Of a DNA stretch of 64,000 bases, positions 41,124 through 50,795 are shown piece by piece. The number at the start of each line of letters is the position of its first letter. Position 1 is the first letter of the stretch. The notes below the pieces were generated by a model, which searched no databases, had not been told where the DNA came from, and saw only the letters and a list, made by a program, of their open reading frames with translations. Origin of the DNA: CAZKBP01 sp964551015 (GTDB lineage: Bacteria; Bacteroidota; Bacteroidia; Cytophagales; Microscillaceae); contig CAZKBP010000031.1 of assembly GCA_964551015.1 (NCBI GenBank), forward strand, positions 1-64,000. Reading direction: 5' to 3'. A program made the position numbers and the translations under genes.

Positions 41124-42503
41124 TCAGGAATAACTGCTATTGCTGTGTGCTTGTAATTTTTGTTCCAAGACTTCGATTTTCTTTAGATATTCCTGTTCTT
41201 TTCGGTGCATGGCCTCCTCGGCGGCCTGCATTTCTTCAAAATTCTGACGCATTTCCTCTTCACGGGCTTGTAGCTCTTCCGCCTGTTGCCGTGTGGTGCT
41301 CAGTAGCACGTGGGTACGCTCGTTGATTTTCAATTTTTGCAACGCGGCTGCTAGAATGCCAGTGGCTTCTTCTAGGAAAGTAATTTGATGTGTTTCTAGG
41401 GGAGCTAGTGCGGCTATCTCGAGTACGCCCTCGACCTGATCTTGTGTCATAACTGGAAAAATCAAGATCATTCGTGGGGCAGAATCTCCCAATCCCGAGG
41501 GAATCCGAGGGTAATGTTCGGGAATTTCCCCGAGCACAATTTTTTTGCGATCTTGGGCACATTGCCCTACTAAGCCTTCGCCCAATTTGAAGCTTCTAGT
41601 TACCTCGCTTTCTTTTTGGTAGGCATAGGCTGCTTCTAAGAACAGCCAATGCTCTTTTTCGTCGCTCACTAATGCATATAATCCTCCTTGGTGGGCTCCT
41701 GCGTATTTTACCAAGTGATTCAAGACCTTTCGATAAATAACAGACAATTGCTCTTCTTCTCGGATGATGGTATTGACGCCTTTAATCCCTTCATAAACCC
41801 AGTTTCTTCTCTCTTCATCCGCTTTGGCACGTTCTACCATGGTCATATTCTGCTGCAACACTTGGCTTTGCTCTTCCACTTTTTGTTTTTGCTGAGTAAT
41901 TTCATCAATTAGGTTTTGATTAGCTAATTCTGAGGCATAGCCACGCTTGATGAGAATGTACATCAGAATAGCAAATAACAAAAGCCCTGAACTAGCAACT
42001 GCAAAGCTAAAACGAGGATCATAAAATACCGATTTATCTAAATCACTTTCGTACCACTGGTTAAAATAGTCCACGCTAAGGACGAAGCTATAATTCAAGA
42101 ACAGAGCTATAAAGAGCCAAAGGTTTTCTCGCCAATCAAATACCACCCAAGGAATGAGTGTCAATGAAGCCAAAAACACCATAAACGACCCAATGGCTCT
42201 CTCTCCCTCATCCAGAGCATAACCGTGAATGATTGATACCAACCAGATAGAAGAGATAGACAAGATCATCCGCGATAGCTTATGTTGTCCTATATGGTTT
42301 AGCCACAAACACAGGATAGAAGAAGCTAAGGCGATGAGCGTGTAAATCGCCACGGGCGGAAAGATATAATAGTAGACAAGCGTGTAAACAGTACAAAAAG
42401 GGACTCCCAACAACAGGATATTATTGGAGAGTTTAATCTTATGTTGTAAATAGGAGGGCATCTCTTCCCTTAATCCAAGATGGGTAGGGTTTTGGATATA
42501 CAT
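41124..42503 (-). CDS. Membrane GAF-domain sensor-like protein
   Basis: The N-terminal ~190 residues contain about six membrane helices. A coiled coil and a GAF domain (residues ~255-400; SVIYRKVLNHLVKYAGAHQGGLY, in parts; GEGLVGQCAQDRK, FPVMTQDQVEGVLEIAAL) follow, ending in a second coiled coil. No kinase, GGDEF or phosphatase output domain is present, so it must act through a partner. Similar 7TM-coiled-coil-GAF proteins are common in Cytophagales. It is convergent with the sigma operon. Confidence 0.8.
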   Translation of the reverse strand: MYIQNPTHLGLREEMPSYLQHKIKLSNNILLLGVPFCTVYTLVYYYIFPPVAIYTLIALASSILCLWLNHIGQHKLSRMILSISSIWLVSIIHGYALDEGERAIGSFMVFLASLTLIPWVVFDWRENLWLFIALFLNYSFVLSVDYFNQWYESDLDKSVFYDPRFSFAVASSGLLLFAILMYILIKRGYASELANQNLIDEITQQKQKVEEQSQVLQQNMTMVERAKADEERRNWVYEGIKGVNTIIREEEQLSVIYRKVLNHLVKYAGAHQGGLYALVSDEKEHWLFLEAAYAYQKESEVTRSFKLGEGLVGQCAQDRKKIVLGEIPEHYPRIPSGLGDSAPRMILIFPVMTQDQVEGVLEIAALAPLETHQITFLEEATGILAAALQKLKINERTHVLLSTTRQQAEELQAREEEMRQNFEEMQAAEEAMHRKEQEYLKKIEVLEQKLQAHSNSSYS

Positions 42504-42882
42504 AAGTCATCGAGTTTAGAAGCAAGTAATATACGACCCAAGGAACGGACTCCAAGTAAATAGCTGAGTATTTTATTATCTGTAATTATATGTGTGAACT
42601 GGTTTACTATGAAGTTATCTGAGGTTTTGGTTTGTCGGCGAAAAATTTTTCTTTTGAGTGCTGAGGAAGCAAATTTTTGATGGAATCGCCTGAGCTTTTG
42701 ACAAAAATTCGCAAAATCAGAGTCTTAGAGAGAAATTTGACCACCTGAAGATAAACTTTAGACAACTTCTATCTTAATTTAGCAAAAAACAAACCACTTA
42801 TCTTTCCATATATGAGTTTAATACCTCTGATTTGCATGGAATCAACTCGTATTATATTTCTGAACCTTAATCCTTTTGAATT
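42504..42882. other. Intergenic region with weak dispersed repeat
   Basis: No gene. Around 42615-42650, GTTTTGGTTTGTCGGCGAAAA resembles GTTTTGATTTGGAGGCGAAGA near 43480 in the next intergenic gap, suggesting a short dispersed repeat. Confidence 0.3.
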
Positions 42883-43311
42883 ATGAAAAAATCCAAACAA
42901 AAGAAGAAGCAGAGCCCCGAAGAGACATTTTTTGTATCAGAGGTGGTCTTGATCGCCTTCAAAGAAAAATTTCCTGACGTAGAGGTAGCCAATGTTACCT
43001 GGTCTTGGGAGGTTCCTTACAAAATCTATGAGGCGGAGTTTGAGCGAAATGGTCAAGAATACGAAGTGGAGATCACCGTTACGGGTCACCATCTTTTGAC
43101 AGAAATATCCTTGGCTCCAGAGGAACTTCCCGAAATAGTACGTAAAGCCATGCGCCAAAAATATCCCAATCAAAGCATTGATGAAGTAGAGCGGGTAGAA
43201 TATAGCCACGGGCTAGTTTGCTACGAAATAGAACTAGAAAAAGGAGAAAAAGTACGAGAGGCTCTCTATCGTGAGGATGGCTTATTCATAGGAGTGGCCG
43301 AAGATCTGTAA
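42883..43311 (+). CDS. PepSY-like small protein
   Basis: The 142-aa protein has a very basic start (MKKSKQKKKQ) and two PepSY-like/DUF2874 repeats: FKEKFPDVEVANVTWSW with YEAEFERNGQEYEVEI, and MRQKYPNQSIDEVERVEY with CYEIELEKGEKVREALY. It lacks the signal peptide usual for this family and may be cytoplasmic. The function of such domains is inhibition or ligand binding; here it is unknown. Confidence 0.7.
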   Translation: MKKSKQKKKQSPEETFFVSEVVLIAFKEKFPDVEVANVTWSWEVPYKIYEAEFERNGQEYEVEITVTGHHLLTEISLAPEELPEIVRKAMRQKYPNQSIDEVERVEYSHGLVCYEIELEKGEKVREALYREDGLFIGVAEDL

Positions 43312-43735
43312 TGCCAGTCTATTGTCTGGTGTGTGATGGCTAATGGATATGGTTCTGGTTAGTACCCAGTCTTCTTCGATCAAATGACTTTAATAAACGT
43401 TGAGCGATAGAACAAATTCTTGAAATACAATGTTATATTATTACTAAAACGTAATGATTGCTGTTTTTCTAGTTGAAGTCGTCCAGAGTTTTGATTTGGA
43501 GGCGAAGAATTTTGATTGCTGGTTTTGTCAAAACTCATTTTTAAGAGCAAAGTCTAAACGATGCTCATTACGTCGGTAAAGTTAGGTTCTAAGAAAAAAT
43601 TTCTACCATCCAAAGACAACTTCATTGCCAAATTCAGAAACTTAAAATGTCAATAGCTTTCCCTATCATAAGGCTATTGACTACTAAGGATAAGAGATAC
43701 TTTCGTATATAAACTCGAACCAAATTTTTTGAATT
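43312..43735. other. Intergenic region, no gene recognised
   Basis: About 420 bp. It holds the second copy of the weak repeat near 43480 and AT-rich sequence. No hairpin terminator or RNA motif is evident. Confidence 0.35.
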
Positions 43736-43918
43736 ATGATCTATGTTGCCACCGAAGAGCAAAATGAAGGTTTCATCACGGCCTATTTCGCTAAAAATAA
43801 AAAGTTGCTGAGAGAGAAGGGATTTAATTGGATCGCTAATTTTGAAAGTGAAACCAAAGCCGTAATTTGGGTGAATGAAAATTATTTCAATAACGTAAAA
43901 GAATACCTTTACGGATAA
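43736..43918 (+). CDS. Small hypothetical protein (60 aa)
   Basis: The peptide MIYVATEEQNEGFITAYF with NKKLLREKGFNWIANFE and WVNENYFNNVKEYLYG has normal composition and an alpha/beta pattern. An AT-rich upstream region typical of Bacteroidota starts is present. No family is recognised. The opposite strand is also open here, but with poorer composition. Confidence 0.5.
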   Translation: MIYVATEEQNEGFITAYFAKNKKLLREKGFNWIANFESETKAVIWVNENYFNNVKEYLYG

Positions 43919-44114
43919 TGGAATAACGCTGATCACGGACTTCCGCAATGCTTTCTGAATGACTCAATCGGGAGGGTTTGACCTGCTCACAAAGGCTTGG
44001 GTCAATCCTTTTCAAGTACCATCTATATAGAAATACAAGAAATCTACTTTGATTGAGAAACTTTTTCATTAGATTCGCAGTTATATCTCTTGCAAAAGTT
44101 CTTTGAAATAATGG

Positions 44115-44474
44115 GGTCGACCGGTTTTGACAGCATGTGATGGCGCGTGTAAGCATGTCAGGAGTTGAGAGTCACTTCTGTGAAAAAGATTCTCAAAACT
44201 ATAAATGGCGAACAAAACTACGCCCTAGCAGCCTAAGAAAACTCTTTCTGCTAGTGTCCCGTAGATTCCCCGCTCTGTCGAATCTACATAGGGGCATCGA
44301 ATCTCAGAGCTAGTCAACATAGAGGGTACGCTATGCTTGGCGAAATTCATGTACCTAAGGCTTGTCTCAGGTTGTTACTGGCCTTGGCAAGCACGAAAAT
44401 CAAGTAGTAACTAAACATGTAGAAGGCATAACGTGATTCTTGCCTGGACGAGGGTTCGAATCCCTCCGACTCCA
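44115..44474 (+). ncRNA. ssrA: Transfer-messenger RNA
   Basis: The 5' end GGGGTCGAC pairs with the 3' end GTCGGAG-type strand (CGACTCC A). The T arm GAGGG-TTCGAAT-CCCTC is at 44450-44466. The tag frame begins at GGC 44207 and reads GEQNYALAA with a TAA stop at 44234-44236, a typical Bacteroidota tag. Pseudoknot-forming stretches follow the tag. A CCA end is not fully encoded. It rescues stalled ribosomes and marks incomplete peptides for proteolysis. Confidence 0.95.
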
Positions 44475-44484
44475 CAATATTTTC

Positions 44485-44526
44485 AAAAAGTCTGTTTATC
44501 AAGTAAATGATGGCAGACTTTTTCTG
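44485..44526 (+). terminator. Terminator of tmRNA
   Basis: AAAAAGTCTG at 44485-44494 pairs with CAGACTTTTT at 44514-44523, followed by a T-rich tail, starting 10 nt after the tmRNA. Confidence 0.75.
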
Positions 44527-44550
44527 TTATACAAGCAACGGTCGCTCTCC

Positions 44551-44715
44551 CTACCTTTCCTGACCGCTATCTCCCCGAGCGTCTCTGTTCTTCTCTGAGA
44601 TATTTTTCGTCTTTAAATTCTTGTACAGGACTAAAAGGTCTAATGATTGTTGTATTCGACTTTTTGATCTTTCTACCCTTTCTTTGATGTCAATATTTCT
44701 GATATTTTCTTCCAT
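44551..44715 (-). CDS. Possible small protein (54 aa)
   Basis: ATG 44715 opens MEENIRNIDIKERVERSKSR and continues LDLLVLYKNLKTKN, ending basic. The composition is that of a real helical peptide and the frame begins in an AT-rich zone. It is convergent with the tmRNA terminator. No family is recognised; a chance frame cannot be excluded. Confidence 0.35.
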   Translation of the reverse strand: MEENIRNIDIKERVERSKSRIQQSLDLLVLYKNLKTKNISEKNRDARGDSGQER

Positions 44716-44759
44716 ATTTAGCAGAGTTAAATGATTTTTTCAACATGACTTGAAATATG

Positions 44760-45467
44760 TAGATTAAGCTCGTATAGCCACGATACGACAACACGAGGGA
44801 GGTGGTTGGCCACGCTCAGACGAAGGCACCTCCTTTCTATGTAAGCATTGACAAGAGGTATTTATTTTTTGTGAAAGAAAAAGATTTATTGACCCATTTC
44901 AAAACAATTTGCCTCAGAAATATCTTATGTTTTTGAAAGTATTGAAAGTTTATTACAATAAACTTCCTCAATAAAGTTTCAGTAGTTTGTTAGCGATATT
45001 CCATACCATACGAAAAGGTCTACCCCATTTGAGGTAGACTTTTTTTAATCTCTTACGTTCGGTTTGCTTGTGAGCTTCTTGTATCATCTTGGGAAGATCA
45101 ATCAATCCTGAAGGCACACATTTTACTGATATTCAAGTAGATGCAATCGTGGCACGTACTTTTCTCAGAGCATGCTTACCATTTGTAAGACACACAGCCT
45201 CAAAGGGGAAATTAATAGCATCTACTTTCCATTATATCAACTGCTATAACTCTGATATCCTTGATAGAAAGCGGTTACCAGCCCAAACCGTTTTCCTATG
45301 GAAAGACAGTTTAGCTGACTGTAAAAAGCTCAAGCTACTCCTTTCTGGGAGTAGCTTGTATTTTAGATAGTACTCGTGAATTACCACCCATTTGATTATC
45401 GCTTAAGACCCGAATGATAAATTTAGTTTTTCTGACAAGAAGCAGATTTTTTGTTTATTTTTGCAAA
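44760..45467. other. Non-coding region with several hairpins
   Basis: At 44770-44845 a CGTAT/ATACG hairpin and a GGAGGTG/CACCTCC hairpin with a T-rich tail suggest an untranslated RNA end. At 45014-45047 GTCTACC/GGTAGAC is followed by seven T. At 45331-45364 CAAGCTACTCC/GGAGTAGCTTG is followed by TATTTTA. These look like terminators on the plus strand, so one or two unannotated short transcripts may lie here. The 93-aa frame at 45089-45370 is not convincing as a gene. Confidence 0.45.
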
Positions 45468-45640
45468 TCACTCAGGTAGAATAAATCCAACATTTATTCT
45501 TTAAAAGGGAATCAGGTGCAAAGCCTGAACAGTCCCCGCTGCTGTAACCTGTATTCAGGGAGTCTTCTCAGAGCCACTGTTTTGTTCAAGAACGGGAAGG
45601 CGAAGATTCCTCAGGAAGTCAGAAGACCTGCCCCGGTGAA
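45468..45640 (+). promoter_or_regulatory. Cobalamin riboswitch
   Basis: The B12 box is present (AGCCTG-ACAGTCCCCGCTGCTGTAACC order near 45524-45552), with AAAGGGAATCAGGTG before it and GAAGTCAGAAGACCTGCC closing at 45616-45634. These are the core conserved elements of AdoCbl riboswitches. It sits 43 nt upstream of the BtuF-like gene and should switch off the uptake operon when cobalamin is plentiful. Confidence 0.93.
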
Positions 45641-45682
45641 ATGAAAGATGATGCTTTCGGGTGAAAAGTAAACCAAAATCTC

Positions 45683-46855
45683 ATGCTTAGAACTATTTTT
45701 TGGGGCAGCCCATGTCTGCTCTGGGGAGCATTGCTGATATTTTGCAGCCAATGTCAGAATAAAAAGGCACCCGAAGAAACCAACACTTCGGAAGTAGAGC
45801 CACTACCAAATATTCCTTTTGAAGTGGAATATGCCCGAAGCTTTGCCGTGGAGTTTTATCAAGGATATAAGAAACTACAACTCTTCCGACGTACCCGCGA
45901 GGTGCAAGATACGCTAAACTTTATTCTCATCAAGAAGGGACAAACGCCACCTACTGGCTTTGAGGAGGGGCAAATCATCGAGGTTCCCATCGACCGGATT
46001 ATTCCGCTTTCTACCACTTTTATTGAGCCTCTGAAGCGCTTGGGACTCATCGAGCAAATCGTGGGGATAGAAAATGCTGATTATATCACAGATGAAGCCT
46101 TGTTAGAAAAAATTTCCCAAGGAAAAATTCCCGAAGTAGCCCGCAATCAGAATCTAAACGCTGAATTGATTTTAAGCCTCCGGCCCGACCTCATCATGAC
46201 CAGTGGTTTGAGCAGTTCTCCTGAATACCAAACACTTCAAAGCGCAGGCATTCAGATCATTCCCAACCTAGATTGGCAAGAAACCGATCCCCTGGGAAGA
46301 GCGGAATGGGTCAAGTACATGAGTTTGTTTTTCGGGAAAGAAAAAGAAGCCAAAAAGGTATTTCAAAAAATAGAGAAGGCTTTTTCGGAGGCTCTGGAGA
46401 TAGCAAAGCAAGCTCAGGGGCGACCTACGGTATTGGTGGAGATTCCCTTCAAGGGAACTTGGTATGTATCGGGTGGGGATAGTTACATGGCCAATCTGTT
46501 GAAGCTGGCTGGAGCAGATTATCCTTGGCAGGCAGACACCACCGCCGGAGCCATCCCATTAGACATAGAGGCCGTGTACCCGATTGCCCTGGAGGCAGAT
46601 TATTGGATCAACCTCGGTACGCTAGAAAAAAAGTCGGAGCTGATGAGCATAGACAGTCGCTTCGCCGATTTTAAAGCGGTCAAACAAAACCAACTTTATA
46701 ACAACAACAAGACGAGCAATGCTCAGGGCGGAAACGATTACTGGAATACAGGCATCATGAATCCCGATTTGATCTTATTAGATTTTTTGAAAATTTTTCA
46801 CCCCGAACTTCTCCCTGATTACGAACTCACTTATTACCAAGCTTTGGCTCCTTGA
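45683..46855 (+). CDS. Cobalamin ABC transporter substrate-binding protein
   Basis: It is a lipoprotein by its N-terminus (lipobox ending in FCSQC). The 390-aa protein has a BtuF/FecB-type periplasmic-binding fold: RIIPLSTTFIEPLKRLGL, ELILSLRPDLIMTSG, GRPTVLVEIPFKGTWYVSGG and a C-terminal FHPELLP. The B12 riboswitch upstream and BtuC/BtuD-like genes downstream fix the role as vitamin B12 or corrinoid capture. Its stop overlaps the next start. Confidence 0.85.
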   Translation: MLRTIFWGSPCLLWGALLIFCSQCQNKKAPEETNTSEVEPLPNIPFEVEYARSFAVEFYQGYKKLQLFRRTREVQDTLNFILIKKGQTPPTGFEEGQIIEVPIDRIIPLSTTFIEPLKRLGLIEQIVGIENADYITDEALLEKISQGKIPEVARNQNLNAELILSLRPDLIMTSGLSSSPEYQTLQSAGIQIIPNLDWQETDPLGRAEWVKYMSLFFGKEKEAKKVFQKIEKAFSEALEIAKQAQGRPTVLVEIPFKGTWYVSGGDSYMANLLKLAGADYPWQADTTAGAIPLDIEAVYPIALEADYWINLGTLEKKSELMSIDSRFADFKAVKQNQLYNNNKTSNAQGGNDYWNTGIMNPDLILLDFLKIFHPELLPDYELTYYQALAP

Positions 46856-47886
46856 AAAATTTATTCTTACTTTTTACAGGACTTTTGATCCTCTTGTTAT
46901 TCACCTTCTCGCTCAATCTGTGGCTAGGATCGGTGCAGATTGCTTCCGAAGAAATTTTATCTATATTGATCGGTAAAAAAGTCCCCAATGTGGCTGCCGT
47001 GGATATTATTTGGAAGATTCGCTGGCCCCGGGCGATGACCGCCTTGCTGACGGGAAGTGCTCTATCCTTGGGTGGCCTGATGATGCAGACGCTTTTTCGT
47101 AATCCACTGGCGGGACCTTCGGTGTTGGGAATCAGTGCCGGAGCGAGTATGGGCGTGGCGGCTGTGATGCTGGCTTCAGGTTCGGCGCTGAGTGCTTTCG
47201 CGATTACAGGACTAGCCATTGGGAGCAGTTGGTTATTGGTATTGGCTTCGGTGGCCGGCTCGGGGGGAGTGATGTTGCTCGTATTATTGTTTTCCTTTCG
47301 TCTCAGAGATCATGCGGCTTTGTTGATTGTTGGTTTAATGATTGGGATGCTCAGTTCCTCCTTGGTGGGGCTGTGGCAGTATTTCAGTGAACCCCAGCGG
47401 ATTCAGGATTATTTGCTTTGGACATTTGGCAGCCTGAGTGGGATAACGCGGAGTCATTTGTGGGTACTAGGCATCAGTGTCAGCATCGGCATCATGGGTA
47501 CTTTCTCTATTGCGAAGCAGCTCAACGTGTTACTTTTAGGAGAAAATTACGCGCGGAGCATGGGTTTGTCAATCCAGTCCAGTCGGGTAGCAATCATTGG
47601 TCTGACCAGTTTGCTCACGGGTAGCGTGACGGCTTTTTGTGGCCCGATTGGCTTTATCGGGATTGCCGTACCCCACTTGGCCAGGTTACTTTTCAGGACG
47701 GCCAATCACCAAATTCTGGTTCCAGCCTCGGCTTTACTGGGAGCCATTCTATTATTAAGTTGTGATTTGGTAGCCAAGCTACCAGGGAGCCAGAGCACGC
47801 TACCCATCAATGCCGTTACCTCCTTGGTGGGTGCGCCCATCGTGATTTGGATGGTAATGCGGCGGCGGGGTTTGGGGGGGATTTGA
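46852..47886 (+). CDS. btuC: Cobalamin ABC transporter permease (BtuC/FecCD family)
   Basis: The 344-aa integral membrane protein has about ten helices and FecCD signatures: RWPRAMTALLTGSALSLGGLMMQTLFRNPLA (in parts), GISAGASMGVA, GPIGFIGIAVPHLARLL and LPINAVTSLVGAPIVIWMV. The start codon is a TTG that overlaps the stop of the preceding gene. It forms the membrane channel for the BtuF-like protein. Confidence 0.9.
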   Translation: MKNLFLLFTGLLILLLFTFSLNLWLGSVQIASEEILSILIGKKVPNVAAVDIIWKIRWPRAMTALLTGSALSLGGLMMQTLFRNPLAGPSVLGISAGASMGVAAVMLASGSALSAFAITGLAIGSSWLLVLASVAGSGGVMLLVLLFSFRLRDHAALLIVGLMIGMLSSSLVGLWQYFSEPQRIQDYLLWTFGSLSGITRSHLWVLGISVSIGIMGTFSIAKQLNVLLLGENYARSMGLSIQSSRVAIIGLTSLLTGSVTAFCGPIGFIGIAVPHLARLLFRTANHQILVPASALLGAILLLSCDLVAKLPGSQSTLPINAVTSLVGAPIVIWMVMRRRGLGGI

Positions 47887-47920
47887 GGTGGGTAATCGGT
47901 TTTTAGTTATTAATAAAATT

Positions 47921-48934
47921 ATGTCTAATTTTTCTCTCCTCCACACTCGAGACCTAAGCATTGGCTACAAGCAAGCGATTTTGCAAAAGCTTAACCTCAC
48001 GCTTAGAACAGGGGAACTGGTGGGCTTGATCGGGGTAAACGGCAGCGGGAAGTCCACGCTCCTGAGGACTCTGGCGAAGCTGCAAAAGCCCCTGAGTGGA
48101 GAGATTTTTTTACAAGAAAAGGCATTGCAAGCGCTTCGTCCTTCCCAAATTGCCCGAAGCCTGAGCGTGGTGTTCACGGAGCGAAATTTCCCCGCACAGT
48201 TAAAAGTCAAGGATCTGGTCGCACTCGGGCGGCATCCCTACACGGGCTGGCTGGGACAAATCCGTCCCGAAGACCAAGCACACTTGCAAAAAGCCATTGT
48301 TATGACTGAAACCCAAGCTTTGCAAGAAAAACACCTTCACCAACTCAGCGACGGCGAAACCCAAAAAGTCATGATCGCCCGTGCCCTGGCGCAAGATACG
48401 CCAGTGATTTTGCTGGATGAACCCACGGCTCACTTGGACGTAATGAATCGCTTGCTCGTGTTTCAATTGCTCAAAAAATTAAGTCGAGAAACCCGAAAGG
48501 CGATTCTCATGGCCACGCACGAGTTAGATTTGGCTCTGAAGTTCTGTGATCAGATTTGGTTGATCCAAACTTCTTCCCAAGAGATAAACACCTTGAAAGT
48601 GGGCATTCCAGAAGATTTGGTTTTATCGGGCATTTTTAATCAAGCTTTTGCCAGAGAATCACTTTACTTTAATCCTGAAACGGGAAACTTCGAGGATAAA
48701 AAACCCAAGGGCAAACCCATCCGACTCCAAGGCCAAGGAATTGCTTACGAGTGGACAAAAAGAGCTTTGGAGCGAGTCGGCTATCATATTTCAGAAGCAA
48801 GAGAAACTCCCCTGATTATCATTGAGGAGGACAGAAAAGGAAATATTCACTGGAAATTGGAATATTTTTCAAACAAAAGCGTTCATCAAAACCTTGCTAA
48901 TCTTCTGAAACATTTAACTGCACCAAACGCATGA
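47921..48934 (+). CDS. btuD: Cobalamin ABC transporter ATPase
   Basis: From ATG 47921 the ABC domain has Walker A LIGVNGSGKSTLL, signature LSDGETQKVMIARAL, Walker B VILLDEPTAHLD and the H loop in MATHELD. After residue ~245 a ~90-residue C-terminal extension (GKPIRLQGQGIAYEWTKRAL) is present that many BtuD proteins lack. It overlaps the DUF5522 gene by 4 bp (ATGA). Confidence 0.92.
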   Translation: MSNFSLLHTRDLSIGYKQAILQKLNLTLRTGELVGLIGVNGSGKSTLLRTLAKLQKPLSGEIFLQEKALQALRPSQIARSLSVVFTERNFPAQLKVKDLVALGRHPYTGWLGQIRPEDQAHLQKAIVMTETQALQEKHLHQLSDGETQKVMIARALAQDTPVILLDEPTAHLDVMNRLLVFQLLKKLSRETRKAILMATHELDLALKFCDQIWLIQTSSQEINTLKVGIPEDLVLSGIFNQAFARESLYFNPETGNFEDKKPKGKPIRLQGQGIAYEWTKRALERVGYHISEARETPLIIIEEDRKGNIHWKLEYFSNKSVHQNLANLLKHLTAPNA

Positions 48935-49104
48935 ACCCCCGAAGAAATCTAACCGAAGGAGAAGACTATTATATTGAAAAAGGCTTCTACGTCTTTACCG
49001 AAAAGTACCACCTCGATCGAGGCTACTGCTGCAAGAGTGGTTGCCGTCATTGCCCTTACGGATTCAAGAAGGGGGAGAAGAAGCCCAGAGTGAAAAAGTT
49101 TTGA
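48931..49104 (+). CDS. DUF5522 cysteine-rich small protein
   Basis: A 57-aa protein begins at the ATGA overlap with the ATPase gene. It has the DUF5522 core: YYIEKGFYVFTEKYHLDRG followed by CCKSGCRHCPYGF, and ends in a basic tail. The four-cysteine pattern suggests metal binding. Its position makes it the last gene of the riboswitch-controlled operon. Confidence 0.8.
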   Translation: MNPRRNLTEGEDYYIEKGFYVFTEKYHLDRGYCCKSGCRHCPYGFKKGEKKPRVKKF

Positions 49105-49181
49105 GAAGGATTGTTCCAGATAATTTAGAGCCGGGTGAAGCACCCGACATTTTTTAAAAATTTCCTCAAATCTAATCGTAC

Positions 49182-49910
49182 CTATTTCTCTCCGCCCCAC
49201 ACTTCTTTCATGACTCCGTCTAAGTCTAGCAATGTCTGCTCGCAGTTGCCATTGAAGGAAGACCCGTGCATGGTGGCCAGTGTTTTGGGCTTGAGATCAG
49301 CTAATTGTTGTAAGAGCCTCTTAGTGTTTGGGGTGTAAGGTGTGTACGCCATCAAAGGGCCATTTTCGTACTCGAGCATAGATTCTCGGTGTTTTTCCAA
49401 GATATCAACGTCAGTGAGGTCGCTCACATCGCCGTTTTGATGAAGTAGGTCAGAGCAAAGCAAGGTTTGATGGGTTTCTTCAAACATCACTCCGGCATCC
49501 CAGCCGTGGGGCAAATGCGGGGTACGGATAAAGCGATAACGATATTGACCCGTCTCCAAAATATCGTTTGCAGCCATGGCGTGGGCAGGACGAATGGCAT
49601 AATCACTCATATTTACCATCGCTCCCAGATCACTGCACACGGCCTTAGCCTGTGGGGCGGCTTGTAACCATTCGTTTAAGGCTCCACATTCATCTACTTC
49701 AAAATGGCTAAAGCCGATCCATTTAAGCTCAGAAATGGGAAGAATTTTACTAACAGCTTCGGACACCAGAGGGAACATCAGGCGCATTCCTGCGTGGTAG
49801 AGCATGGGTTCCTCATCTTTGATCAAAAAATGGTTGAATTGCAGATTCAACTCAGGAGCAAAGACGGATATCCGGTAAAGATCGGGGGCAATTTCTGAGG
49901 TTTTGTACAT
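49182..49910 (-). CDS. Metallo-beta-lactamase-fold (flavodiiron-like) protein
   Basis: The 242-aa protein has the MBL/ODP fold with a diiron-type motif, SHFEVDECGALNEWL (HxExD), plus RTPHLPHGWDAGVMFEE and LLCSDLLHQ. This is as in the N-terminal domain of flavodiiron proteins, but without the flavodoxin domain. It may reduce oxygen or NO or hydrolyse a small ester. It is followed on the same strand, upstream, by an AraC regulator. Confidence 0.8.
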   Translation of the reverse strand: MYKTSEIAPDLYRISVFAPELNLQFNHFLIKDEEPMLYHAGMRLMFPLVSEAVSKILPISELKWIGFSHFEVDECGALNEWLQAAPQAKAVCSDLGAMVNMSDYAIRPAHAMAANDILETGQYRYRFIRTPHLPHGWDAGVMFEETHQTLLCSDLLHQNGDVSDLTDVDILEKHRESMLEYENGPLMAYTPYTPNTKRLLQQLADLKPKTLATMHGSSFNGNCEQTLLDLDGVMKEVWGGEK

Positions 49911-49958
49911 TTTGCTAAAATTTATGGTTGGTAAAAGATTTTCTTTCGGGATGTGATT

Positions 49959-50795
49959 TTATTTCAGATTTTCGGCTTGTTTAGAGTTGACGATAAATTG
50001 CTCTCTGGCTTTGACGAAAAAGCTGGGTTTTTCGCCCGTGATGCTCTTGAAGTCGCGGATAAAATGTGCTTGGTCAGTATAACCTACTTGATAAGCAATT
50101 TTGGTCAAGTTTAGAGTGCGGTCAGCTTCCAACAAACGATGGACTTCGTTCATTCTCGATAAGCGTAAATAGTGCTTGGGAGTGATGCCTATTTTATGCT
50201 TGAATTCTCTTTCTAATTGTCTTTGGCTAATATTGAGCCGATATGCTAGTGCTTTGATTTTAAGAGGGTCTTTGGTTCTTCTAATGATTTCAGCCGCATA
50301 ATTAACATAGCTTAATGCAGGTTGCTGACGTTGAAGTGTTGTTAGCAAATAACTTTCGGCCAGATGAATCATCCTGCCTACCTCACTTTCTTGGCGAAGG
50401 CGATCACTAAAGTCCTTGAATTCACTCCCCAGCACCAAAACCATATCTTCGTAGCTCCCTTTAAATTCCGCGGCAGGCACCCCGAAAATATTATAAATTC
50501 CCTCAGGTTTGAAGCGTATGGCAAATACCTCCACGTAATGATGAAATCGCACTTCATAGGGCTGGGTATAAAGGCCAATGATTGTATAATCAGGAGATTG
50601 CGACCAATATTGATGTTTGTATAAATTGCAATGCATCTCCGTCAGGTGGATGATTAGCTCCACATAACCATTCGGGATAACTTTCTGAGATAAGCAGTGA
50701 TTTGTATAGCCTTGGAAGGTTCCTCGCCAATACCATTCTACAAAAGCACTTAATGATTTACTAGGTTTGTATTCAATGATTTGTGCCTTCATCAT
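49959..50795 (-). CDS. AraC-family transcriptional regulator
   Basis: From ATG 50795 (MKAQIIEYKPSKSLS region) the N-terminal domain is of the DUF6597/AraC-effector type: WYWRGTFQGY, KVIPNGYVELIIHL, RFHHYVEVFAIRFKPEGIYNIFG. The C-terminal HTH_18 reads ALAYRLNISQRQLEREFK and IAYQVGYTDQAHFIRDFK. It lies 48 bp upstream of the MBL gene, which it probably regulates. The frame extends to 50849. Confidence 0.88.
   Translation of the reverse strand: MMKAQIIEYKPSKSLSAFVEWYWRGTFQGYTNHCLSQKVIPNGYVELIIHLTEMHCNLYKHQYWSQSPDYTIIGLYTQPYEVRFHHYVEVFAIRFKPEGIYNIFGVPAAEFKGSYEDMVLVLGSEFKDFSDRLRQESEVGRMIHLAESYLLTTLQRQQPALSYVNYAAEIIRRTKDPLKIKALAYRLNISQRQLEREFKHKIGITPKHYLRLSRMNEVHRLLEADRTLNLTKIAYQVGYTDQAHFIRDFKSITGEKPSFFVKAREQFIVNSKQAENLK

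Noticed and set aside
45089..45370. 93-aa plus-strand ORF
   Set aside because: Atypical composition, no recognisable motif, and it ends inside a terminator hairpin.
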